A stretch of 16,340 nt of DNA from an uncultured Desulfovibrio sp. (GCA_900541395.1 UQJT01000047.1:1-16340); one strand, 5' to 3'; positions 7,694-15,231 are shown, counted from the first letter of the stretch. Made by a program: numbers and translations. The notes: a model not told the origin generated them from the sequence alone.

Positions 7694-8731
7694 ATGGATG
7701 CGAGCATCAGAGAAAAGGCGCGGGAGCGCATGAAGGGATATTGCCGGGTATGTCCGCAGTGCGACGGCCGGGCTTGCGCGGGCGAAGTGCCGGGCATGGG
7801 CGGACTGGGCACCGGAGCGGCGTTCCGGGCCAATGTGGAGGCGTTGCGCCGGGTGCGCTTTGCCATGCGCTGTCTGCACGGGGTGGTGACGCCCCGCACG
7901 GAGACCGAGCTTCTGGGGCTGAAGCTGGCCCTGCCCGTGCTGGCCGCGCCCATCGGGGGCGTGTCCTTCAACATGGGCGGCGACGGCGTGACCGAGGAGC
8001 AGTACGCCGAGGCCGTCATCGAGGGCTCGCGCGCGGCGGGCATCGTGGGCTGCGGCGGCGACGGCGTGGGCGACTTCATCCACGAGGCGGCCTTTGCCGC
8101 CATCCACAAGGCGGGCGGTTGGGGCATACCCTTTGTGAAGCCCTGGGACGGCGACGAACTGAACGTCAAGCTGGACAAGGCCCTGGCCACGGGGTGCGCG
8201 GTGGTCGGCATGGACGTGGACGCGGCGGGCCTTGTCACCCTGCGCAAGCAGGGGCGGCCGGTATCGCCCAAAACACCCGCCGAACTGGCGGCCGTGGCGG
8301 AACGCGTGCACCGTGGCGGCGCGAAGTTCCTGATTAAGGGCGTGATGACCGTGGCCGACGCGGAAGTGGCGCTGGATGCCGGGGTGGACGCGCTGGTGGT
8401 GTCCAACCACGGCGGCCGGGTGCTGGATCACACGCCGGGCACGGCCGAGGCGCTGCCGCGCGTGGCGGCCTTTGTGCGCGGCCGGGTGCCGGTGCTGGTC
8501 GACGGCGGCGTGCGCGACGGCGCGGACGTGCTCAAGATGCTGGCCCTGGGCGCGGCGGCCGTGCTTATCGGGCGGCCTTTTTCCATCGCGGCCGTGGGCG
8601 GCCTGACCGAGGGCGTGGCGGCCTACGTCGAAGACCTGAAGGCCTCGCTGCTGTCGGCCATGACCCTGACCGCCTGTCCGGACGTGGCGTCCGCCGGGCT
8701 CCGCTTGCTGGCCTGCGGGGACGACGCCTGA
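7694..8731 (+). CDS. FMN-dependent alpha-hydroxyacid dehydrogenase with N-terminal Cys motif
   Basis: This 345-residue protein belongs to the L-lactate/glycolate oxidase TIM-barrel family, which oxidises 2-hydroxyacids to 2-oxoacids with FMN. Visible are LIKGVMT with Lys215, VVSNHGGR with catalytic His239 and Arg242, and PVLVDGGVRDG (266-276) followed by LIGRPF for FMN phosphate binding. The N-terminus differs from classical LldD: in place of the usual Tyr-bearing start it has C-x2-C-P-x-C-D-G-x2-C (Cys17, 20, 23, 28), which could bind iron-sulfur or zinc, or be redox active. The substrate is unknown; lactate, glycolate or a sulfonated hydroxyacid are possible. The frame is open upstream into the repeat, but the ATG at 7694 has AAGGAG 7 bases ahead. 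The exporter gene starts one base after its stop, so they are translationally coupled. Confidence 0.88.
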   Translation: MDASIREKARERMKGYCRVCPQCDGRACAGEVPGMGGLGTGAAFRANVEALRRVRFAMRCLHGVVTPRTETELLGLKLALPVLAAPIGGVSFNMGGDGVTEEQYAEAVIEGSRAAGIVGCGGDGVGDFIHEAAFAAIHKAGGWGIPFVKPWDGDELNVKLDKALATGCAVVGMDVDAAGLVTLRKQGRPVSPKTPAELAAVAERVHRGGAKFLIKGVMTVADAEVALDAGVDALVVSNHGGRVLDHTPGTAEALPRVAAFVRGRVPVLVDGGVRDGADVLKMLALGAAAVLIGRPFSIAAVGGLTEGVAAYVEDLKASLLSAMTLTACPDVASAGLRLLACGDDA

Positions 8732-8732
8732 G

Positions 8733-9533
8733 ATGCTGATCGTCGTTCTTTATCTGTTGTGCGGCGCGGCGGCCGGATTTTTTTCCGGCTTGCTGGGTAT
8801 CGGCGGCGGCCTGGTGGTGGTGCCGCTGCTGACGTTCATCTTTACCGTTCAGGGCGTCATGTCGCCGGATGTGGCCATGCACGTGGCCGTGGCCACCTCG
8901 CTGTCCAGCATTCTGTTCACGTCCGTGTCCAGCGCCCGGTCCCATGCGCGCCGAGGTTCGGTGGAATGGCGTTTCGTGCGCGGGTTGGCGCCGGGCATCG
9001 TGGCGGGCACCCTGATCGGCTCTTTCGGGGCGGCATATATCCCCGGCTTTGGCCTGCGCGCCTTTTTTGTAGTGTTTTTGGTGTGCATCGCCACCCAGAT
9101 GCTGCTGGACCTGTACCCCAAATCACGGGGCTTTGCGCCCGGCGCGTCCGCCCTGGCCGGGGCGGGCCTGATCATCGGCGGAGTGTCCAGCCTGGTGGGG
9201 CTGGGCGGCGGCAGTCTGACCGTGCCCTTTCTGCGCTGGTGCGGCGTGGATATGCACAAGGCGGTAGGCACCTCCTCGGCCGTGGCCTGGCCCATCGCCG
9301 TGGCGGGGACCTTCGGATTCGTGGTGTCCGGCTGGGGCAATCCGCTGCTGCCCGCCTGGTCTCTGGGGTACGTCAGCTTGCCCGCCACCCTGGGCATAGC
9401 CTGCACCAGCGTGTTCTTCGCGCCCCTGGGGGCGCGACTGGCCCACGCTCTGCCCGTGCCCACCCTGCGCAAGGTGTTCGCCGTATTTTTATACGTCACC
9501 GCGGTGGACATGATGTGGGGCATGCTGCATTAG
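8733..9533 (+). CDS. TauE/SafE (TSUP) family membrane exporter
   Basis: This 266-residue inner-membrane protein is of the TSUP family, whose members move sulfite, sulfoacetate, sulfolactate or other small anions. It has about eight hydrophobic segments arranged as two homologous halves. Each half carries the glycine-rich family motif: GLLGIGGGLVVVP (19-31) and GLGGGSLTVP (156-165), each followed by a Thr-Ser element, ATSLSS (54-59) and GTSSAVAWP (179-187). It starts one base after the stop of the hydroxyacid dehydrogenase gene with only a distant GGGG upstream, so it is probably translated by coupling. The pairing suggests that it exports or imports a substrate or product of that enzyme. The cargo cannot be read from sequence. 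Confidence 0.92.
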   Translation: MLIVVLYLLCGAAAGFFSGLLGIGGGLVVVPLLTFIFTVQGVMSPDVAMHVAVATSLSSILFTSVSSARSHARRGSVEWRFVRGLAPGIVAGTLIGSFGAAYIPGFGLRAFFVVFLVCIATQMLLDLYPKSRGFAPGASALAGAGLIIGGVSSLVGLGGGSLTVPFLRWCGVDMHKAVGTSSAVAWPIAVAGTFGFVVSGWGNPLLPAWSLGYVSLPATLGIACTSVFFAPLGARLAHALPVPTLRKVFAVFLYVTAVDMMWGMLH

Positions 9534-9578
9534 AACGTTCCGGCTGTGGGGTATAACTTTCCCCCGGAGGAGGGAGAC

Positions 9579-9735
9579 GAGGTTGCCGATAAAATCGGCA
9601 GCCCTAAAACTCGGGAACGGATTGAGGCTTGATTATGCCGTCAATCGACAGTGTTTCATGACTTCAGCCCGGAAGCTCGACCTCCGTCGTCGGTGTGAAC
9701 GCCGCAACGCGGGGTTTGTCGTCAGTCCGGGAGAT
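9579..9735. repeat. Diverged copy of the hairpin-rich repeat also found at the right end
   Basis: The 334-bp gap between the exporter and yitT-like genes holds GAGGTTGCCGATAAAATCGG and following bases (9579-9602), which differ at two positions from 16115-16138. The stem TGCCGAT/ATCGGCA with an AAA loop is perfect. GGGGTTTGTC at 9711-9720 recurs at 16246-16255. The distance between the two blocks is 132 bp here and 131 bp there, so both are copies of one element although the middle has drifted. The first hairpin may end the dehydrogenase/exporter transcript. The rest of the gap (9736-9867) holds TTGACA at 9750-9755 without a clear -10, plus a CCGGAC/GTCCGG hairpin. Confidence 0.6.
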
Positions 9736-9867
9736 GCTCGTTTCCCGACTTGACAGCGCCGGACAATTACGTTTGCGTCCGGTCATGACGGGCGGCTGCG
9801 CGAGCGGCCGCCGAAACAGGTTTCCCCGCCCGCGCACCAAGCTGAAAAGGCTGTTTGGATTATCATT

Positions 9868-10761
9868 ATGGCCATGCCCCGCATTCCCCGTTTTTCGTTC
9901 ACCCTGCCGTCCTACCGCAAGCTGAGCATGCATCCTTTGTGGAATTTGTGGCTGCTGACGGCCGGGGCGGCGTTCATCGCCTACGGGGTGCAGGCCGTGG
10001 CTTCGCACCACGGCTTCCTGACCGGAGGAGCGCTCGGGCTCGGGCTGCTCATCCAGTACCGCACCGGCCTTTTGAGCGCGCCGGTCTGGAACCTGCTCAT
10101 CAATCTGCCTTTGCTGCTGTTCAACTGGTACCATGTCAGCAAACGTTTCGTGCTGTATACCCTGTACGGAACGTTCGCCATTTTCGCCTGGGGTCAGGTT
10201 ATGAACCACGTCAGCGCGCCGGTGCAGAACTCGCTGTACGCCGCTATTCTGACCGGCGTCCTGGTGGGCACGGGCAGCGGCATCATGCTGCGTTCCTTGG
10301 GGTCGAGCGGCGGGACGGACCTGGTGGGCGTGTACCTGAACCAGAAATGGAACATTCCGGTGGGGCGCGTCTCGCTGGCGTTCAACGCCGTGTTGTTTCT
10401 GGGCAGCATCAGCACTATTTCCCTCGATCTGGTCATGGTCTCGCTGATCGAGGTGTTCATCGCGGCCAATACCACAGACTACGTGGTGCGCCTGTTCAAC
10501 CAGCGCAAGATGGTGTTCATCGTCACCGGCAAAGGGCAGGAAATCTGCAACGCCATTCTCGACAACGCGGGTCGGGCCACCATTCTGCCCGCCTACGGCG
10601 GCTACAGCCACGAACCCAAGGAAGTGGTGATGACCATCACCAACAACTTCGCCCTGCGTTATCTGGAGGACATGGTATACTCCATCGACCCCCACGCCCT
10701 GTTCGCGGTGGAAAACACGTTTTACGTGACCGGCTCCCAATACCCCCGCAAAAAACGCTGA
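9868..10761 (+). CDS. YitT family membrane protein (DUF161 plus DUF2179)
   Basis: This 297-residue protein has about five N-terminal transmembrane segments (residues about 26-205) and a soluble C-terminal domain (about 212-290) of DUF2179 type. The conserved YitT element GSSGGTDLVGVYLN is at 145-158, and the C-terminal part shows GKGQEICNAIL, GRATILPAYGGYS and the ENTFYVTGS end. The family is widespread and its biochemical role is not established; some members are linked to lipid or small-molecule export. The start is not secure: the ATG at 9868 has only weak purine-rich sequence ahead, and an ATG at 9874 is equally possible. Its right neighbour is 533 bases away, so it is probably monocistronic. 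Confidence 0.9.
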   Translation: MAMPRIPRFSFTLPSYRKLSMHPLWNLWLLTAGAAFIAYGVQAVASHHGFLTGGALGLGLLIQYRTGLLSAPVWNLLINLPLLLFNWYHVSKRFVLYTLYGTFAIFAWGQVMNHVSAPVQNSLYAAILTGVLVGTGSGIMLRSLGSSGGTDLVGVYLNQKWNIPVGRVSLAFNAVLFLGSISTISLDLVMVSLIEVFIAANTTDYVVRLFNQRKMVFIVTGKGQEICNAILDNAGRATILPAYGGYSHEPKEVVMTITNNFALRYLEDMVYSIDPHALFAVENTFYVTGSQYPRKKR

Positions 10762-10883
10762 CGGCGGCGTTTCCACCCGCGGATTTCCCGTGATTCGGAT
10801 GCGTCGGAAACGGACGGGCGGTCTCCGGCTCCGCATTCCCATGATTATTCGGGCGCGGAGAGATGCTTCGGATGTTATGTTTC

Positions 10884-10914
10884 TTGACAGTCGGCCCGCG
10901 TATCGTGCTACCAC
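10884..10914 (+). promoter_or_regulatory. Candidate promoter in the gap before the antiporter gene
   Basis: A consensus -35, TTGACA (10884-10889), is followed by TGCTACCAC (10906-10914). GCTACC gives 17-bp spacing, TACCAC gives 19. The -35 is perfect but the -10 is weak. Transcription from here would produce a leader of about 375 bases before the antiporter start, or a separate small RNA. Confidence 0.4.
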
Positions 10915-10942
10915 AAGGTGCATCGTCGGGCACGGCGGACGC

Positions 10943-11052
10943 ATGTTGTGTGTATGTCCTGACGACACTGCGACAGCAGCGTCCGAAGCGTCGGGCGACC
11001 CCCGAATCCGGAGTCGCGAAGCGCGGCTGCGCCGCCGGAGCGGCTCTCAACA
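10943..11052 (+). other. Structured sequence downstream of the candidate promoter, possible leader or small RNA
   Basis: CGGACGC (about 10948) pairs perfectly with GCGTCCG (about 10978) around a loop containing TGTC/GACA, and further right GCGGC/GCCGC forms a small hairpin inside a longer imperfect stem (GAGTCG with CGGCTC). No protein with a ribosome binding site is seen here. It does not match the motifs of any riboswitch I can recall, so this is only a hint of a structured transcript. Confidence 0.25.
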
Positions 11053-11092
11053 TTGTTCATGTCAATCACCTAGTATTATTGGATTTAATGTT

Positions 11093-11196
11093 TGGAAGTC
11101 ATTTCATGATTCGTATGAAATGACTTCCAGTGCCGGACGAGAGTCCGGCGCGGTGCGAAAAGCGCCGTGAATGAGCCAAAAACCACGCTTTTTGGC
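11093..11196 (+). promoter_or_regulatory. Row of strong hairpins upstream of the antiporter gene
   Basis: Three perfect stems follow each other: a 15-bp stem (11093-11107 with 11115-11129, 7-base loop), GCCGGAC/GTCCGGC with a GAGA tetraloop (11132-11149), and GCCAAAAA/TTTTTGGC with a CCACGC loop (11175-11196). The first is AT-rich compared with the surroundings. The stems could be an operator palindrome, a terminator for an upstream RNA, or a folded leader. The third ends in T-rich sequence and could work as a terminator or attenuator about 100 bases before the antiporter start. Bases 11197-11294 hold only the ribosome binding site as a recognised element. Confidence 0.45.
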
Positions 11197-11294
11197 GAAT
11201 GATCTTCACAAGTCAGCCCTTGAGCCGAATTGTGAAATGAGTTCTAGAAGCGTCTGCCCTGTGTCGTCGGGGAGTGCGGTTCGGGAGACAGCGG

Positions 11295-12731
11295 GTGAAC
11301 CACATTCTGCTTCTGCTCGCCATCATTTTATTGGTGAGCGTCACGTCCAGCAAACTGTTGTACCGCTATGGGGTGCCCACGCTGCTCATTTTTCTGGTGA
11401 TGGGCATGTTGTTCGGCTCGGACGGGCCGGGCGGCGTCTATTTCGACGACTACGAAACGGCGCGCCGGATATGCTCCGTCGGCCTTATCTTCATCATCTT
11501 TTACGGTGGATTCGGCACAAGTTGGAAGCACGCCCGGCCGGTGGCGGCCCAGGCCGTATGGATGGCATCGCTGGGTGTGGTGATCACGGCTGCGCTGACC
11601 GGGCTGTTCTGTTCCTGGTTGCTGAACTGCGACCTGTGGCAGGGCATGCTTATCGGAGCGGTGATCTCGTCCACGGACGCGGCCTCGGTATTCGCCATTC
11701 TGCGTTCCCGCAAGCTGAACCTCAAGGGAGGGCTGGCTTCGCTCCTGGAGGTGGAGAGCGGGAGCAACGACCCCACGGCCTATATGCTGACGCTGATTGT
11801 CCTGCGTCTGATGGGACAAGGCGGCGATACCCATCTGGGGCTTATGATCGCGCTCCAGGTGGGAGTGGGGCTGGGACTGGGGGCGCTGCTGGGACTGGGC
11901 ACTTCGGCTCTGCTGCGCCGGGTGGATCTGGAGATTGAAGGCCTGTATTCCATCCTTATCGCGGCGGTGGCGCTGCTGGCCTATGCCCTGAGCGAATCCG
12001 TCGGCGGCAACGGGTATTTGTGCGTGTACGTGGCCGGGATCATTCTGGGCAACAGCCATATCCCCCGCAAGAAGTCATTGGTTCCCTTTTTCGACGGTCT
12101 GTCGTGGCTGATGCAGATCGCTCTGTTTTTCACCCTGGGCCTGCTGGCCTTTCCGTCCCGTTTGCCCGAGGTGGCGGTGCCGGGGACGCTGCTTTTTTTG
12201 TTTGTGCTGTTGGTGGCCCGCCCCGTGGCCACCTTCGCCATTTTATCCTGGTTCCGGACGCCGGTGAAACAGCAAGTCCTGGTTTCCTGGGTGGGATTGC
12301 GCGGGGCGGCTTCCATTGTGTTCGCCATCTACGCCGTGACCTATCATCCCCTTTTGGAACACGATCTTTTTCATCTGGTGTTCATTCTCTGCCTGCTGTC
12401 CATCGTGATCCAGGGCACGCTCATTCCCCGGATCGCCAAACGGTTGAACCTGGTGGAAAACGGCGAATCCGTCCTGAAAACCTTCACCGATTACGAAGAG
12501 GAACTGCCTTCGGAACTGGTGGAGTTGAAGATAGAGGCGTGCAGCCCTCTGGCCGGAAAACGATTGCGCGACGCCGTGTTTCTTGAAGGAACCCTGGTGG
12601 TCATGCTCAAGCGGAACCGGGACGTGATCATCCCCAACGGCGCGACGGAATTGCGGGTGGGAGACAGGCTGGTGCTGAGCACGCAGGATCGCGACGCGCT
12701 GGAACAACAGGCCGAGGAAAACCGTTGCTGA
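11295..12731 (+). CDS. cvrA: CPA1-type potassium (or sodium)/proton antiporter, CvrA/NhaP2-like
   Basis: This 478-residue inner-membrane protein should exchange K+ or Na+ for protons to control cell volume and pH. Residues about 1-385 hold some 12 transmembrane segments with the NhaP-type motifs SSTDAASVFAILRSR (Asp128) and ESGSNDPTAY (Asn158-Asp159), the ion-binding pair of electroneutral CPA1 antiporters. The C-terminus (about 396-475, ELKIEACSPLAGKRL to LRVGDRLVLST) is a TrkA-C/RCK_C-like regulatory domain, as in CvrA. The GTG at 11295 is chosen because GGGAGA lies 6 bases upstream; a GTG at 11274 has its purine-rich sequence directly against it. Ion preference cannot be read from sequence. 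The DUF1538/PII pair downstream has its own promoter but could also receive read-through. Confidence 0.92.
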   Translation: MNHILLLLAIILLVSVTSSKLLYRYGVPTLLIFLVMGMLFGSDGPGGVYFDDYETARRICSVGLIFIIFYGGFGTSWKHARPVAAQAVWMASLGVVITAALTGLFCSWLLNCDLWQGMLIGAVISSTDAASVFAILRSRKLNLKGGLASLLEVESGSNDPTAYMLTLIVLRLMGQGGDTHLGLMIALQVGVGLGLGALLGLGTSALLRRVDLEIEGLYSILIAAVALLAYALSESVGGNGYLCVYVAGIILGNSHIPRKKSLVPFFDGLSWLMQIALFFTLGLLAFPSRLPEVAVPGTLLFLFVLLVARPVATFAILSWFRTPVKQQVLVSWVGLRGAASIVFAIYAVTYHPLLEHDLFHLVFILCLLSIVIQGTLIPRIAKRLNLVENGESVLKTFTDYEEELPSELVELKIEACSPLAGKRLRDAVFLEGTLVVMLKRNRDVIIPNGATELRVGDRLVLSTQDRDALEQQAEENRC

Positions 12732-12783
12732 CGGTCGCTTTTGCGGGGAAAGGGGATATTGATATGGCATCGCGTGATTTAAT

Positions 12784-12811
12784 TTGACTTTTACGTTATA
12801 TACTCTATACT
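12784..12811 (+). promoter_or_regulatory. Sigma70-type promoter for the DUF1538/PII operon
   Basis: TTGACT (12784-12789), a 16-bp spacer and TATACT (12806-12811) make the best promoter in the window, set in an AT-rich patch of otherwise GC-rich sequence. Transcription would start near 12818, giving a leader of about 175 bases before the DUF1538 start. That leader is GC-rich with several short inverted repeats, but no recognised riboswitch. Confidence 0.7.
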
Positions 12812-12994
12812 GCCGCATAGTGGAAAAGAGTTCCGCCCGAGCCTTGATGTCCGGATGTTGCCGACATAAACGCGTCGTCGCCTGTTCGCGTGTGGCATCC
12901 GTTTCCCGGCGGGGACGCCGCGGGCTTCGGGATTGCGCTTGCGCCGCGCGGGGCATGCCGTCCACATATCCTGTCCGCAAGGAGAACGGCGCGT

Positions 12995-14503
12995 ATGCTT
13001 TTTCTGGAAAAGCTGAAAGAATCCCTGATTTCCGTCCTTCCCGTCATGTTGCTGGTGCTGGTCCTGCACCTGACCGTGGCTCCGCTGGGCCCGGCCTTTC
13101 CCCAATTTTTGGTGGGGGGCGTTCTGCTCATCCTGGGACTCAGCATATTCCTGGTGGGGGCGGAGGTGGGCGTATTGCCCGTGGGGCAGAAGACCGGCTC
13201 GGCTCTGACCTCGCGCCGGAATTTGCCCCTCATGCTGGTTGTGGGATTTTTGGTGGGGTTTTTCATTACCGTGGCCGAGCCGGACGTATGGGTGCTGGCG
13301 GCGCAGGTGGCCGGAGTGGACCCCGGCATCAGGCCCATGACGCTGGTGTCCATGATCGCCGTGGGCGTGGGCCTGTTCGTGGCCGTGGCTATGGGCCGCA
13401 TTATCCTGCAAGTGTCTCTGCGCCTGCTTCTGGTCGTATTCTACCTTTTGGTGTTCGTCTGCGCCGCGCTGACGGAACCGGCCTTTGTGGGCATCGGTTT
13501 TGACGCGGGAGGGGCCACCACGGGCCCCATGACGGTGCCGTTCATCATGGCTCTGGGGGTGGGCGTGGCCGCCGTGCGCGGCGGCCGGGCGGCCGACGAC
13601 AGCTTCGGTTTTGTGGGGCTGGCTTCCATCGGGCCGGTCATGGCCGTGCTTATCATGGGCATGTTGTTTTCCGGCAGCGGCGGCCAGGCCGCAGACGCCT
13701 CCGCCTCCGTCACGCGTACCCTGCTCGAGCATTTTTTGCATCTGCTGCCGGAAGTGACCCGCGAAGTGGTCACCGCCCTGGGACCGCTGGTGGTGCTGTT
13801 CATTTTGTTTCAGCTTTTTCTGCTGCACATGCCCCCGGCCGGGGTGGGGCGCATGATCCGGGGCCTTATCTATACCTTTATCGGGCTGATCTGCTTCTTT
13901 GTGGGCGTCAAAGGCGGATTCATGCCCGCGGGCACGGTTCTGGGCGGGCTTCTTGCCGCCGAGTTCCGGTGTTTGCTGATTCCCGTGGGCCTGCTTACAG
14001 GCATGGTGGTGGTATGCGCCGAACCGGCCGTGTGGGTGCTCACCGATCAGGTGGAGCAGGTCTCGGGCGGTCATATCCGCAAGCGCCTGATGCTGGGCAC
14101 CCTGTCGCTTGGCGTGGGGGTGGCCGTGGCCATCGCCATGTTCCGGGTGAGCACCGGGGCCAGCATCTGGTGGTTTCTCATTCCCGGATACGCCTTGGCT
14201 CTTTCCCTGACCTTGTTCTGCCCGCAGATGTTCACGGCCATCGCCTTCGATTCCGGCGGCGTGGCTTCGGGGCCCATGGCGTCCACCTTTATTCTGGCCT
14301 TTACTCTGGGCGCGTCCGGGGCGCTGGGCGGCAATCCCATTACCGACGCTTTCGGCGTTATCGCCATGATCGCCATGACGCCGCTTATTGCCATCCAGGT
14401 CCTTGGCATTCTTTTTCACCGCAAAGAACAGGCCGCGTTGAAGCGTGTCGGGCGGACGCGGGAAAAACCGGCCGCGAGCGAGGCCGTGGAGGAACGGTCA
14501 TGA
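12995..14503 (+). CDS. DUF1538 polytopic membrane protein with internal duplication, predicted transporter or channel
   Basis: This 502-residue integral membrane protein of the DUF1538 family has no known function. Hydrophobic segments run through its length, in two homologous halves of about 248 residues. Half one has AEPDVWVLAAQV (from 94) and FDAGGATTGPMTVPF (169-183); half two has AEPAVWVLTDQV (from 342) and FDSGGVASGPMASTF (418-432). Conserved Glu95/Glu343 and Asp170/Asp419 sit in or at membrane segments, as expected for ion- or substrate-binding residues of a pseudo-symmetric transporter; this is inference. The C-terminal tail is short, charged and cytosolic. The ATG at 12995 has AAGGAG 10 bases ahead; the open frame upstream to 12890 has no support. 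Its stop overlaps the ATG of the PII-like gene (ATGA), which argues for coupled production and a physical or regulatory partnership. Confidence 0.88.
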   Translation: MLFLEKLKESLISVLPVMLLVLVLHLTVAPLGPAFPQFLVGGVLLILGLSIFLVGAEVGVLPVGQKTGSALTSRRNLPLMLVVGFLVGFFITVAEPDVWVLAAQVAGVDPGIRPMTLVSMIAVGVGLFVAVAMGRIILQVSLRLLLVVFYLLVFVCAALTEPAFVGIGFDAGGATTGPMTVPFIMALGVGVAAVRGGRAADDSFGFVGLASIGPVMAVLIMGMLFSGSGGQAADASASVTRTLLEHFLHLLPEVTREVVTALGPLVVLFILFQLFLLHMPPAGVGRMIRGLIYTFIGLICFFVGVKGGFMPAGTVLGGLLAAEFRCLLIPVGLLTGMVVVCAEPAVWVLTDQVEQVSGGHIRKRLMLGTLSLGVGVAVAIAMFRVSTGASIWWFLIPGYALALSLTLFCPQMFTAIAFDSGGVASGPMASTFILAFTLGASGALGGNPITDAFGVIAMIAMTPLIAIQVLGILFHRKEQAALKRVGRTREKPAASEAVEERS

Positions 14504-15231
14504 GCGCCGTCATGCAAACCATTTACGCGCCCGCCAAGTTGCTGGTGACCATTGTGGACCGGGGGCGGGGCGAGGCCGCCATGACGGTGGCCAAAGGCGC
14601 GGGCGCCCGGGGCGGAACCATCCTGCTCGGCCGGGGCACGGCGGATAATCGGCTGCTGCATCTGTTGGGGCTGGACGATGTGGGAAAGGACGTGCTGCTG
14701 ACGCTGACGGCGAGGGAAGCGGCCGGTCCCGTCATGGAGGCCCTGAGGTCCGCCGGTCATCTGCGCAAAAGCCACGGCATCGTGTTCCGGATCGACGTGG
14801 GCGGCATGCTGCGGCACGTGCCCTGGATGTCGTCGGAGCCCGAAGCGGAAGCCGGCGGCCGGGACGTGCCGTCCGGCGTTTCTACCCCTCATCCTAAAGT
14901 CGGGAGCGACATCATGAGCGAAAGCGCCACCCACGAACTGATTTCCGTCATCGTCAACGCGGGATATGCCGATGATATCATGGCCGCCGCGCGCAAGGCC
15001 GGGGCCCCCGGCGGCACCGTAATCAACGCGCGAGGCACGGGCAGGGAGGAAGACGTCAAGTTCTTCGGTATTACCATCGTGCCGGAAAAGGAATTGATTC
15101 TGATCCTGGTGCCCAAGGAACAGAGTCCGACCATCCTCAATGCCGTCAAGAGCGTGCCCTGTCTGGCGCAGCCGGGTATCGGCATCGCCTTCTGCATGGA
15201 TGTGGAATCGTTTGCGACCTTGGGCGGGTAG
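14500..15231 (+). CDS. Tandem PII-like (GlnB-superfamily) protein
   Basis: The 243-residue cytosolic protein holds two PII-like ferredoxin-fold domains, residues about 10-108 and 144-243, which I expect to sense a nucleotide or small metabolite. The domains align on KLLVTIVDRG/ELISVIVNAG, on ARGGTILLGRGTA (36-48) and APGGTVINARGTG (169-181), and on a late strand with GIVFRIDVGGM and GIGIAFCMDVESF. The T-loop region is much shorter than in GlnB/GlnK, and I see no clear equivalent of the uridylylated Tyr51, so control by GlnD is unlikely. The linker (about 109-138) is Pro/Gly/Ser-rich and contains a ribosome-binding-site-like sequence before Met139, so domain two may also be made alone. The ATG overlaps the DUF1538 stop; GGAGG lies ahead. 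It probably regulates the DUF1538 protein, as GlnK regulates AmtB. Confidence 0.87.
   Translation: MSAVMQTIYAPAKLLVTIVDRGRGEAAMTVAKGAGARGGTILLGRGTADNRLLHLLGLDDVGKDVLLTLTAREAAGPVMEALRSAGHLRKSHGIVFRIDVGGMLRHVPWMSSEPEAEAGGRDVPSGVSTPHPKVGSDIMSESATHELISVIVNAGYADDIMAAARKAGAPGGTVINARGTGREEDVKFFGITIVPEKELILILVPKEQSPTILNAVKSVPCLAQPGIGIAFCMDVESFATLGG
14901..14916 (+). promoter_or_regulatory. Possible internal ribosome binding site and start for the second PII-like domain
   Basis: Inside the linker of the tandem PII-like gene, GGGAG (14902-14906) lies 7 bases before an in-frame ATG (14914-14916) that begins MSESATHELISV, exactly at the edge of the second domain. Starting here gives a stand-alone 105-residue PII-like protein ending at 15231. 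The linker therefore looks like a former intergenic space read through by loss of a stop. Whether it is used is unknown. Confidence 0.5.

Noticed and set aside
10890..11290. A known K+ or c-di-AMP riboswitch
   Set aside because: I could not match the conserved cores of the ydaO, ykkC or GEMM classes by eye, so only a structured region of unknown nature is reported.
12791..14419. 542-residue minus-strand frame opposite DUF1538
   Set aside because: Extremely His/Gln/Gly-rich, the usual mirror of a hydrophobic membrane protein gene. It also runs through the promoter region at 12784-12811.
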